From Pseudo-nitzschia pungens (Eukaryota; Bacillariophyta; Bacillariophyceae; Bacillariales; Bacillariaceae), in NCBI GenBank assembly GCA_037355855.1, contig CM074764.1, forward strand, positions 2,170,001 through 2,234,000: DNA of 64,000 nt, given 5' to 3'. A model generated the notes under the pieces. It was given only the letters and a program-made list of their open reading frames with translations. It was not told the origin of the DNA and searched no databases. Position numbers and translations under genes: made by a program. Position 1 is the stretch's first letter; every line of letters starts with the position of its first letter. Below, piece by piece: positions 21,058-30,474 of this stretch.

Positions 21058-21588
21058 TTAAGGAGCCTTGTAATTGGGATTGATTCGACCAATCATGCGG
21101 AGTCGTTCAGCGCTTTCCTTCATCTCGCGTGCAACGCGCAAACGCATAGCCGCCCTAGTTTCGCGCTTTTTCTTGGTGTTCTTCTTCAAAACCGAAATGT
21201 TGACTTCATTGATAAGAGCAGCACCGTCGCGAACTCCTCTGTCATATGCGGCTGCCTCCAAAGAAGCCATGTACTGGTTCATGAACTTGATGTAGTCCGC
21301 CTCATTCCAGTCGTCTTCGTCGTCGTCGGCCGCTTCTTCCTCTGCAGCCTCCTCCTTCGCAGCAGCGTTGACGATGCGCCTGGAGATCTTGTAGATTGCC
21401 GCAACAGGTTCAACGACGAGCTTCAAGAACACATACGAGATCAAAAGAAGTGCCAAGGAAAGAGCGACACGTTGAAGGGCGCCCTTGTACATCATCCACG
21501 CAGCAGCGGCGCCCCCAAGCATGGCGGTGCTGAGAACTGGGTGGGTTTGAACCACACTGGGCAAGATTACAGTGGTGTTACTGGACAT
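21058..21588 (-). CDS. Small membrane protein with acidic linker, unknown
   Basis: 176 residues from the ATG at 21588. An upstream in-frame ATG at 21663 would add 25 residues encoded by GACTTGAAAAGA microrepeats, probably leader sequence. A hydrophobic pair at about residues 18-65 (HPVLSTAMLGGAAAAWMMY, then VALSLALLLISYVFLKLVV) suggests two membrane spans. An acidic stretch, then NEADYIKFMNQYMASLEAAA, and a basic Arg/Lys-rich helical tail follow. No family recognised. The body does not look repeat-derived, which supports a real gene. Confidence 0.7.
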   Translation of the reverse strand: MSSNTTVILPSVVQTHPVLSTAMLGGAAAAWMMYKGALQRVALSLALLLISYVFLKLVVEPVAAIYKISRRIVNAAAKEEAAEEEAADDDEDDWNEADYIKFMNQYMASLEAAAYDRGVRDGAALINEVNISVLKKNTKKKRETRAAMRLRVAREMKESAERLRMIGRINPNYKAP

Positions 21589-21977
21589 GGCGAGACTTGA
21601 AAAGAGACTTGAAAAGAGACTTGAAAGAGACTTGAAAAGAGAAAGCGTGAAAGTAGATGACAATCGATTTGCGAAAGAGAGCAGTCAATTTTTATGAAGG
21701 CAAGCAGTACGATCGATTTTGATGCGAAGGAAGAAGTACAATCGATTTATGCGAAGCAAGATTTTACCAAAGAAAGTTTCAATCCAGTTTCAAAAAACTA
21801 TGAGACAGGGTTGGCTCGCAGTTGGTAATGGGTGAAATTCAAAAAACCAACGTTGCAACGGAAAACAACGGAAAATTTCTCAAAATCCTTGCCTATAACC
21901 TTGCGAAATGAGGGTGCGCCTCACATTTTAAGTATCACAAATTATAAAAATTGCATCGTTAATCAAAAGACAGTACA

Positions 21978-22400
21978 ATGGGAAACCAGCCTTCTACCGT
22001 GACACCAAACAATGAACCAAGGCTTGCCGAGGAAGATTGCGACGCCAGGGTCAACGAAGGAAAAGACGACGACTACGTAATGGTCAACGAAGGAAAAGAC
22101 GACGACTACGTAATGGTCAACGAAGGAAAAGACGACGACTACGTAATGGTCAACGAAGAGAGAGAAGATGTGGTCGTAAGGAAACACGAGTCTTATGAAG
22201 ATACCGTTGCCACCATTATTGACGAATATTTCAGTTCAAGCAGAGAAGAAGCGCCCTTGGTCAAAGACCAGCCTTCACTGGAACTCCAGCAGCCACGCAG
22301 CGCGGCGACACGTGTTCCCGCCATGCAGAAAGGCGGTGGGTCAATTCAGATGTCGACTGTCAGGGTGGTGGACGCCACGGAAAAAGGCGAAACGGAGTAA
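21978..22400 (+). CDS. Small protein with predicted N-myristoylation site
   Basis: 140 residues beginning MGNQPSTV: Gly2 and Ser6 match the N-myristoylation consensus, so membrane anchoring by lipid is predicted. Residues about 26-58 are three exact units of VNEGKDDDYVM, a Tyr in a strongly acidic context that could be phosphorylated. The rest is charged and probably disordered. It diverges from the two-span membrane protein gene across a gap of about 390 bases. Function unknown; the repeat expansion looks recent because the DNA units are identical. Confidence 0.65.
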   Translation: MGNQPSTVTPNNEPRLAEEDCDARVNEGKDDDYVMVNEGKDDDYVMVNEGKDDDYVMVNEEREDVVVRKHESYEDTVATIIDEYFSSSREEAPLVKDQPSLELQQPRSAATRVPAMQKGGGSIQMSTVRVVDATEKGETE

Positions 22401-22988
22401 GCTGCACGTTATAATGGCGGTGACAGCCCATTTTAGATACTCAACCACAATCTACAATTCACAACACGTGGGCGCCCCTAACGGTGGCGAATCCAACGAT
22501 TTGCTACATAGACTACGAGTATCATAACTTTTTAAATCATAGTAGTATTATTGACTTTCATTACTTTTTTTCTCATGAATCGCTCATCGCTGCCAACCAG
22601 CAGACGACGGGCGTTCTATTCCTACGTATACTAATTTTTTATGAACTGTTCACCGCTACCAACCAGCAGACAGGGAACTATTCTAATCAAGACATAAATT
22701 GCTCAATGCAGAGCAAGTTCTTCCAGACCTTCTTCCAAGGTTTTGATGGGATCGATCGAAGAAGATGAAATCGAATCATCATCTCCTGAATCGACGACAG
22801 TTCCGCTACCAACCAGCAGACATGGAACTATTCTAATCAAGACCTAAATCGCTCAAATGCAGAGCAAGTTCTTCCAGACCTTCTTCCAAGGTTTTGATGG
22901 GATCGATCGAAGAAGATGAAATCGAATCATCATCTCCTGAATCGACGTCACTCGAATCATCATCTCCTGTATCGAGGTCTCTAAATAG
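22401..22988. other. Gap holding a 157-bp tandem duplication
   Basis: At about 22649-22962 two nearly identical copies of a 157-base block lie in tandem (CGCTACCAACCAGCAGACA ... CGAATCATCATCTCCTGAA). Weakly related CCAACCAGCAGAC copies start at 22596. No gene seen. Confidence 0.8.
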
Positions 22989-24849
22989 TCATAAATCAGT
23001 CTGAGAGTTGAACACAGAAGCATTATTGTGAGTTGTGTCATGTGAGTCGTCATGTGAGTCGCCATCGTCATTTTTTGGTTTCTTTTGGCATGTCTCTACA
23101 ATGTCTTCGCCAACCTCAACCTCATCGTCATCCACTCTTTTTCTACTGGGCGTCCGGCGGCGTGGTGAGTAATGTCGCGTGGGGCTTCGACCTCTTTGCG
23201 GTGTAGTTTCTTGTCCAGTCGGTTCGCGAACGCCCTGCGGCCGTATGGGGGACGGGGGAATGACTTGTCCAGGCGGTTCGCGAGTGCACAGCTCCACCGG
23301 AACAAGAGGGAGCGACGGGAGCAACGGTCGAGGCTCTACTGTCGGAGGAGCGGGGAGCGACGGTAGAGGCACCGTAGGAGGAGCGGGGAGCGACAGTAGA
23401 GGCACCGTAGGAGGAGCGGGGAGCGACGGTAGAGGCACCGTAGGAGGAGCGGGGAGCGACGGTAGAGGCACCGTCGGAGGAGCGGGGAGCGACGGTAGAG
23501 GCACCGTCGGAGGAGCGGGGCGCGACGGTAGAGCCTTTACCGTCAGAGGAGGACGAGGGGCAGGAAACTCACCAAAATTGACAGCACCCTGACGACGGCT
23601 GACTGTTGCAACAGTTTTTTGACCTTCATCGGATTCAGCCTTCTCGTAAAAGAGTATCTGGAGAATGGTCGTATACTTCTTGGCTTCTTCGTCTGGGTGA
23701 TACTCCGATTCATTCGAATCATCTGAAGCATCCATATCATCAGAATCTTGATTCTTCTTCTCCTTCTTCTTCTTTTCGATTGGGACATCAAACAGATCCA
23801 AAACGACTTTTCCGTTTCTGGTGTCCATCGGATAGTCGAAGATAAAGTTGCCTTTGCTTCGCATCCTGTTGTCTTGGTATTGGGATTTCATATTCTTGAC
23901 GTTCAGCCCCATACTGTCGTAGACTCGATGATTCGCAGGATAGCGCTGAATTTCCTCATCGCTCCCGTCTTTCCTGTATGTATCGAGAGTTGTGAGCATC
24001 AAGCACCTTTCCATGTACTCTGGCCACCTCATTTTTATGTTGAAAGTGTGCTCATTGACCCAAGAGATCTCGAAGTGTCTCAACTTGGCGTCATTATGAA
24101 CGAGCATTCTCATCAAGCAATATCCTCTTTGAACTTCGGCTACTTGATCGAATTCGGTCCAACGACCAGAGATCATAATCATAGCGATAGCACCCTTGAT
24201 TGACTGCTCCATTACGGGGCCGTTAATGTGGAGCTCATCGATACGACGGGAGAGGTCGAGGTCAGTGCTACCAGAGCTTTGACGTTTCTTGGGGGTGGGT
24301 GTTCTGAGGATTGATTTCAACGGCATCTTGCCAGGCTTCTTCAGGTCACTGTCTTCAAGGTCGAATACTACTTGGCCTCCAGAATCAGATTTGGATGTTT
24401 CAGATTTGGATGTTTCAGATTCGTAGTCGGAATCCTCTTCACGTTCAAAAATAGATGGATGTCCCCCGTTCGGACGAACAAGCTTGAGTCCTTGCTTTCG
24501 AAGAAGTTCTGCTATTTCTGCCATTCGCTTGTGGAGAACAAGAAGCGTGAGAAACTTGCAATTGGCATTTGTATTTCTTCACAGTGCTCACCGCCATGCT
24601 GCGTGTCGCTAAACGTCTTACCTTTCCAAAGTGGTAGAATGATCCTTTTTTGATTTTGTCAGATATGGAAGCAGATGAATTCCACTGATCTACTCTTCCA
24701 GCTTTATCCGGATCCCAGCCAACCTTGCCTTCTGTCTCTCGGTAAATCCAGTAGTTGTAGATACAGACTTTACCAACTGAGCTTTGCCTTTCAAATTGTT
24801 CTCTCGGCGAAGCCTGTTTCTTCCCAGCTGCTCCTTTGGTTCGTCCCAT
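22989..24849 (-). CDS. Two-exon cargo gene, charged protein, unknown
   Basis: Exon 1 (24849-24622) starts MGRTKGAAGKKQ and ends SFYHFGK. A 94-base intron with GTAAGACG donor and CCACAAG acceptor joins it in phase to exon 2 (24527-22989), giving about 588 residues. Exon 1 and early exon 2 form a compact part (VCIYNYWIYRETEGKVGWD, then RMAEIAELLRKQGLKLV) that could be a small DNA-binding domain. A folded region spans about residues 170-340 (ISGRWTEFDQVAEVQRGYCL, then FNIKMRWPEYMERCLMLTTL). The C-terminal part is disordered with six or more APPTVPLPSLP units and a basic end. PIF/Harbinger elements often carry a second, Myb-like protein; this is the best-placed candidate, but no Myb motif is visible. 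Confidence 0.75.
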
Positions 24850-24911
24850 GACAAATTATGAGAAGTTCAGAACTATTAGTTCGGAACGATTCTTTACACT
24901 ACTACAAAGTT

Positions 24912-24982
24912 CCTATCAGCTGTCCCCCGGTTCTACATCCTCAACTACTAATTTCTACGGAAACCGGGGGACAGCTGATAGG
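24912..24982. repeat. Perfect 21-bp inverted repeat, 29-base loop
   Basis: Arms at 24912-24932 and 24962-24982 are exact reverse complements (CCTATCAGCTGTCCCCCGGT...). They lie 63-133 bases upstream of the two-exon gene's ATG, so the hairpin may fall in its promoter or leader. Confidence 0.9.
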
Positions 24983-25029
24983 AATTCCGTAGTATGCCGA
25001 GAGGCAAGCCGTTGCGAACTTGCTTAGAG

Positions 25030-25685
25030 TTTCGAAACTAGTACTTCATGATCAGGCAAGTTTCTGAGGTCGGTCTTGGTTCTTCAATGTTCAGTACAGT
25101 ACCAACAGGGAACAAAGCGTCCATTTGACAGGCGTAGAGCGTTAGTTCGAGGGGCGTTTTCCGAGTAACTTATTTCTACTTAGTGAAAGTACATCATGTA
25201 ATTAGCACGGTTCGTAATCGTACGAGGAACAAAGCGTCCATTTGACGGGCGTTGATACTCGAACTGTGGAAGAGACGGGCGTTGATACTTGAACTATGAA
25301 AGAGCATGGGTTAATTACTAATCGTAAGTGGGATGCCCGATCTTGTTCTCGTTCAGTGGATGTTAGCGCCACCTCATCAAGACGAGCTTCTCCGAGTAAG
25401 GCTATTCTAATCGTAAGTAGGAAGGCTGATCTTGTTCTCGTTCAGTGGCTATGTGCGCTAAGTTACCGGTATGTCTATCGGTAATTTACCGGTACGGTAA
25501 GAACTTATTCTCCTTGAGAATTGTTACGGTTACGAGTGCTGCAGGCGCCAACGTGAGAGGCGCTTCAAGAATGAAATTAACGCCCCTTAACGTGGCGCTC
25601 AATGAACGGCGCCATTTTAAGTGACCATGCTTGCTACGGCGCTCGCTAAAGTGCTCGCGTGCTCACTGCAGGGCTGGGCATCCGG
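25030..25685. other. Gap with GGCGCC/GCGCCA motif copies
   Basis: No gene. Duplicated GGAACAAAGCGTCCATTTGAC (25106, 25227) and TAATCGTAAGT...TTGTTCTCGTTCAGTGG (25318, 25408) blocks. Variants of the subterminal motif occur near 25360-25375 and 25590-25660. Confidence 0.6.
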
Positions 25686-26275
25686 TTCTAGTACTTATTG
25701 TACACTATGACCATACTCCACGGTAGTTGGAACTGTATCCCATATTCAGTAGCGTAGCAACCTTAACCTTGTAGAACAATGCTACAGTGTGAACCTTGTA
25801 CTGCTAAGAGCTGCTGGGGTGTGTAGCTCTGGTACAAATCCTACTTGAAGGGCCTAGTATCCTGTTTAGCATCCAGTTCAATATCTCCCCTGGCCTGATC
25901 AGTTCCGTCTATCTGTTAGCAAACTAAATATCTTGTAATAAAGAGCTCCTAAGAGCTGCTGGGGTATGTAGCTCTGGTACAAATCCTACTTAAGGGGCCT
26001 AGCATCCTGTTTAGCATCCAGTTCAATATCCCCCCTGGCGAAGTTCCGTCTATCTGTTAGCACACTAAATATCTTGTAATAAAGAGCTCGTAAGAGCTGC
26101 TGGGGTATGTAGCTCTGGTACAAATCCTACTTAAGGGGCCTAGCATCCTGTTTAGCATCCAGTTCAATATCCCCCCTGGCGAAGTTCCGTCTATCTGTTA
26201 GCACACTAAATATCTTGTAATAAAGAGCTCCTAAGAGCTTAGGAGTTGGGGTTGGTACATATCTATCCTACTAGA
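25686..26275 (+). repeat. Tandem repeat of about 141-145 bp, three to four copies
   Basis: Units start TAAGAGCTGCTGGGGT at about 25805, 25950 and 26091, with a diverged fourth from about 26232. Each contains GTAGCTCTGGTACAAATCCT and TAGCATCCTGTTTAGCATCC. The same family is found inverted at 59.39-60.05 kb outside the element, and the leader (25686-25800) resembles the triplicated block at 62.05, 62.74 and 63.43 kb. Confidence 0.9.
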
Positions 26276-27387
26276 GGACCCTACTACCATCCATTCGTAC
26301 TATCACCCTGTAACACTCTAAGGTAGAAATTCGGAGTAGTATGAATAATTGTGTGTTAATTCACTTTACGAGATGGGATTGAAATTAAAGAGAGGAAATA
26401 ATGAGCGATGAGGTCATCGCGACCTCTTCATATAATGTCCATCCCTGTATATAACATATATTCTGTATGTAACCTTAATCGTATAATCGCTCTCTTCTGC
26501 ATGCCTGTTTGTACATACCAGATTTTCGTACTTGAATACCTTATATATATCTGAATCCCATGTGGGATTCGTTTAATTATTAATTCGTAACACTACTAGC
26601 CTACGCTAGCATGTTACACACCCAAGGGGTGCTGTAAGGTACGGTGTCTGAATCTTGAACCTGTACCGCCTTGTACAGTGCTGGTGTAGGTTTCGTACAT
26701 TGGCTGTTAGCGCCGCTTCAAGCGCCGGTGACGAAAATAATTGTGGATGGAGGAGTGTGGGAACTCAGGTTTTTGATTGAGTGACGGGAATCATGGAACT
26801 ACCGCCTTTTACAGTACTGGTGTAGGTTTCGTAAATTGGCTGTTAGCGCCGCTTCTTCCACAAAATTCTTTACAAACGGTACGATATGTACTGTAGAATC
26901 GCCCGTTAAAGTGGCGCTATGTGACCGTTAGCGCCACTTTCATCGGCGTCTCGTGGCTTATGATAATTAATTACTATGCGCTGAGTTTCGATTTTTTTGA
27001 AAATTTGCTAATATAAATATATAGTAATGAAGATCGAATATTCCCTATCAGGGCTTAATGGATGGGAAAGCCCCTCAAAAGGACGCCATGTGCCCCGTAC
27101 GGTAACTCCCACAGCGAAAATTTGATCGTTCCATGATTCACGTCACTCAAAAACCTGAGTTCCCCACGCTGAGTTCCCCACGCTGAGTTCCCACGCTCCT
27201 CCATCCACACTCCCCTCCACGTTAACAGCTCACGCGTTACTTTGCTCACCACTTCCTTCTCTCACAACTTCCTTCTCTGCAACTTGTTTTCACTTCTCTC
27301 ACAACTTCCTTCTCTGCAACTTGTTTTCACTTTGCTCACAACTTCCTCCAGCTCTCTGCAACTACAAGTACCTTCTAAACCACTCCC
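26276..27387. other. Gap with inverted and CT-rich repeats, no gene
   Basis: Contains an inverted pair (about 26740-26800 versus 27125-27215, GGAACTCAGGTTTTTGATTG type), subterminal-motif variants (26699, 26838, 26925), and a duplicated CTTCCTTCTCTGCAACTTG leader (27250-27350) directly before the next coding region. Confidence 0.6.
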
Positions 27388-28827
27388 ATGGAAAACTACG
27401 TCGAACAAATCCTCCGCATCGTGCATGCCGTCCAGGCCATTTCCCCTAACGCGATGCCCGAACTAACTAACGGTGTCCGCCTAGCGGCCGCTTGGGCAAT
27501 CGCCAGCACCCAGGGCGCAATTGGATCCGCCGCTCCTGCTGTCCTTGCGGTCCTCTCAGATGACACTAATGATCCTCCCCATGCAAACGCTGATCTCCCG
27601 GCAGACGCTGATCTCCAGGCTAATGACAATCCCGCACCTAACACTGATCTCCCGGCAGACGCTGATCTCCAGGCTAACGACAATCCCCCACCTAATGCTG
27701 CTGATCTCCCGGAAGACGCTGATCTCCAGGCTAATGACAATCCGGCACCTAACGCTGATCTCCCGGCAGACGCTGATCTCCCGGCAGACGCTGATCTCCC
27801 GGCAGACGCTGATCTCCCGGCAGACGCTGATCTCCCGGACGCTGATCTCCAGGCTAATGACAATCCCCCACCTAATGCTGCTGATCTCCCGGAAGACGCT
27901 GATCTCCAGGCTAATGACAATCCCCCACCTGATGCTGCTGATCTCCCGGCAAACGCTGATCTCCAGGCTAATGAAGATCTCCCGGCAAACGCTGATCTCC
28001 TGATCGCCGGAGACCCTTTCGCCGAGGACGATTCGAGTGTCAAGGTCCCGCCTCCCGGCGAGCCTGATGCAATCGAGGAGGACGATTTGAGCGTCGAGGC
28101 TCCCGACGTTGAGATCGACCACGCGAACGAGCCCCCTTCCGGTTTGATTCAACTCAACTACCGCCGAAATATGACCAAACGCCTCATCCGACCCCAGGCC
28201 GTTCTTGACGAGCTTGCGCGCCGTGACATCATTGGCAACCGCGCTGCGAACGTCTATGCTGTCCTCCGCCAGGGCCGCCCTACGATGCAGTCAAACGCCG
28301 CCACCGGCGCTGCCTTCATCCTAGCCATCCTCGGCCTGCCCAGACTCGACTACGGCCTCAACATTCCGGGTGCTGTAGGTTCTAGCGGCACTTCTATCGG
28401 CCCTGCCACATTCCATAACCACCTCCTCAATCACCTGTGGAATCACAATAGCCTCATCTTTTCCGCCGTGTCTAACCTCCCCATCCACAAAACGCTCGCC
28501 GGGGTCCCGGAAACTATCCCCAACGTCCCCAAGCCAACCCCTACCACGCTCCAGCTTGTAACTGTCGCGTTCGCGCCGACCGCGAGGGACAACCTCCCTC
28601 ACCGCGGCACCGCGTATTTGCGCTTCGCTGTCCTTAATGGCCTTCTTTTTGCCTTCAACGCGTCCTGCTACGCCCATTTGCTCGGCGCACGGCTTCAAGA
28701 ATACCTTCAAAACCCCTTCCACCAGGCCCACTACGCCAGCAACCTTTTCTTCAGATTACAGACCAGAGACCGGACTGGCGAACGTCGTCCCTATACCCAC
28801 GTCGAAACCCGTTACTACTGGGTCTAA
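27388..28827 (+). CDS. Cargo protein with ADLPADADL repeats, unknown
   Basis: 479 residues. A helical N-terminus (VEQILRIVHAVQAI) is followed at about residues 62-210 by tandem nine- to eighteen-residue units (ADLPADADLQANDNPAPN type), strongly acidic and probably disordered. A globular C-terminal part of about 235 residues follows (MTKRLIRPQAVLDELARRDI, then FHNHLLNHLWNHNSLIFSAV, and GTAYLRFAVLNGLLFAFNAS), ending THVETRYYWV. No family recognised. Third positions are C-rich, unlike the 17.8-20.3 kb gene, so the cargo genes may have separate origins. The start is the first ATG after a CT-rich leader typical of a transcribed 5' end. Confidence 0.75.
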   Translation: MENYVEQILRIVHAVQAISPNAMPELTNGVRLAAAWAIASTQGAIGSAAPAVLAVLSDDTNDPPHANADLPADADLQANDNPAPNTDLPADADLQANDNPPPNAADLPEDADLQANDNPAPNADLPADADLPADADLPADADLPADADLPDADLQANDNPPPNAADLPEDADLQANDNPPPDAADLPANADLQANEDLPANADLLIAGDPFAEDDSSVKVPPPGEPDAIEEDDLSVEAPDVEIDHANEPPSGLIQLNYRRNMTKRLIRPQAVLDELARRDIIGNRAANVYAVLRQGRPTMQSNAATGAAFILAILGLPRLDYGLNIPGAVGSSGTSIGPATFHNHLLNHLWNHNSLIFSAVSNLPIHKTLAGVPETIPNVPKPTPTTLQLVTVAFAPTARDNLPHRGTAYLRFAVLNGLLFAFNASCYAHLLGARLQEYLQNPFHQAHYASNLFFRLQTRDRTGERRPYTHVETRYYWV

Positions 28828-28980
28828 CCGCCGCACACCACCGACCAGAGACCGGACTGGCGAACGTCGTCCCTATACCCATGTCGAAACCCGTTACTGG
28901 GTCTAACCCCCGCACACCACCGCCGAGGCCTCCTTTTCTTCAGACTATGCCTATACCCACGTCGAAACCCGTTGACCTCT
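28755..28980 (+). repeat. Duplicated 3' end of the 27.4-28.8 kb gene
   Basis: The segment encoding TRDRTGERRPYTHVETRYYWV and its stop is repeated about 75 bases downstream with few changes, and a shorter third piece (CCTATACCCACGTCGAAACC) lies at 28948. The extra copies are outside the reading frame and look like tandem duplication scars. Confidence 0.9.
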
Positions 28981-29089
28981 CCCTTTCTCTTGAGCTGCTT
29001 GCATTTTATGGGCCCTTAGTAGGATAGAAATATACCATAGCTAGATGCTGATAGCACTGTAACCTTTACCGGTAATCTTAGTCCTAATA

Positions 29090-29480
29090 GGCAGCGGTAA
29101 CCTTACAGTTCCAGAGGCGCCATTTAAAGTGGCGCCGACAGCCACTTTTTAGTAAGGTTACCGGTACGTACGTTCGGTAAGGTTAAGCTCCCAGCCTACG
29201 ATTTTTTGGTCTTAGCGCCACTTAAAGGGGCGTTTCTACCTTAACCTTAGCGTTAAGATCTTACTTACGGTAAGGTTAAGTTTAGAAGTGGCGCTGACAG
29301 AGTGGCGCTGACAGCCATAAAGGGGCGTTACCTTAGGGTTTACAAACGCAAGCTTTGAAGTGGCGCTGACAGCCACTGTAACGTACGGTAAGATCTTAGT
29401 CCGACTGTACTCCGTACCGTATATCTGTGGTTCTAGTACGTAAGTTACCGGTAAGTTAACCTTACGCAGCAGAGTGACTT
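29090..29480 (-). repeat. Right subterminal motif cluster
   Basis: Inverted copies of the AGTGGCTGTCAGCGCCACTT motif occur at about 29127-29147, 29285-29320 and 29355-29375, mirroring the left cluster. Confidence 0.85.
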
Positions 29481-29880
29481 TTAGCGCCACTTAAAGGGGC
29501 GTTTCATGGTAAGTTTAGAAGTGCGCTGACTTACCTGTAACCCTAAACCCTAACTTACCTTACCTTACCAGTAAAGGCGCCATTGAAAGTGGCGCCGACA
29601 GCGCCCCGCACGTAAACCAGTTGGGATATTAGTACGTACGTACCGAATAAGTGGCTATCAGCGGCACTTTGAATGGCGCGTAGAGTGACTTTTAGCGCCA
29701 CTAGAAGTGCGCTGACTTACCTGTAACCCTAAACCCTAACTTACCTTACCTTACCAGTAAAGGCGCCATTGAAAGTGGCGCCGACAGCCCCCAGTACGTA
29801 AACCAGTTGGGATATTAGTACGTACGTACCGAATAAGTGGCTATCAGCGGCACTTTGAATGGCGCGTATACCTTATACGT
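29480..29880 (+). repeat. 186-bp tandem duplication near right end
   Basis: Two copies offset by 186 bases (GTGCGCTGACTTACCTGTAA at 29521 and 29707), each with GGCGCCATTGAAAGTGGCGC and a short CCCTAAACCCTAA stretch. Confidence 0.9.
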
Positions 29881-29974
29881 CTATAGTAATAGCCTACGCG
29901 CAACATTGATAGGCTTAAGTATATTTTTAATGTTATTTGGCTTATTTAATTATGATATAAGCCACTCAAGAGCT

Positions 29975-30471
29975 TAATTGTGAAATCGTGCATAATTAAA
30001 TCCAATCGTACGTAATTAAATCCAATCGTTCGTAATATTAATTACGTACGTAATTAATTAATTACGTACGTAATTAAATCCAATCGTACGTAATTTTAAA
30101 ATTAATTACGTACGTTACGTAAAGAAAACCAATTTTTAGTTTCCCGGTGCCCCCTTTTTTAAATTTGAATCGTGGAGATTTTTTCATGAACGTTACTTAT
30201 CTCGTTCTACGTATTAATACGTAAATCACACGTTTATATATGTAGAATGTACGGTAAGTTCATACGTATCATTTTGAAAAAACTTAACCTGTCGCGCGGT
30301 GCGCACGTTTTTCTATTTCCGACCGCTTTTTAAATTCACTTATCACGTTCTACGTAGTAATACGTAGATCACACGTTGATATATGTAGTATGTACAGTAA
30401 GTTCATACGTACCATTTTGAAAAAACTTAACCTTTTGCGCGGTGCGCGCGTTTTTCTATTTCCGACCGCTC
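29975..30471 (-). repeat. Right terminal inverted repeat of giant element
   Basis: Reverse complement matches the left terminus from its first base. It has the same internal second copy of the end (about 30328) and the same inner AATCCAATCGTACGTAATTA array. Followed by CAA (30472-30474). Confidence 0.9.
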
Positions 30472-30474
30472 CAA

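Larger units (their letters stand above)
15283..30471 (+). mobile_element. Giant 15.2-kb DNA transposon with cargo genes
   Basis: Both ends begin GAGCGGTCGGAAATAGAAAA in inverted orientation and continue as terminal inverted repeats of about 0.5 kb. CAA lies directly outside each end (15280-15282, 30472-30474), a 3-bp target duplication as made by PIF/Harbinger transposases. Inside the left end lies a gene for a DDE transposase of that superfamily. Five other coding regions, on both strands, have no recognised domains. A 20-base subterminal motif, AGTGGCTGTCAGCGCCACTT, and variants occur many times near both ends in opposite orientation and in internal gaps. I did not see it elsewhere in the window. 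The extent is well supported; mobility and single-unit behaviour are inference. Confidence 0.8.

Noticed and set aside
25686..26275. Possible CRISPR-like array
   Set aside because: Units are contiguous tandem copies without unique spacers, and the genome is eukaryotic.
29536..29552. Telomere-like CCCTAAACCCTAA
   Set aside because: Only two units, twice, within a local 186-bp duplication; too short to call an interstitial telomere.
15283..30471. Polinton/Maverick identity for the giant element
   Set aside because: Size fits, but no protein-primed DNA polymerase, retroviral-type integrase, packaging ATPase or capsid gene is visible, and the duplication is 3 bp rather than 6.
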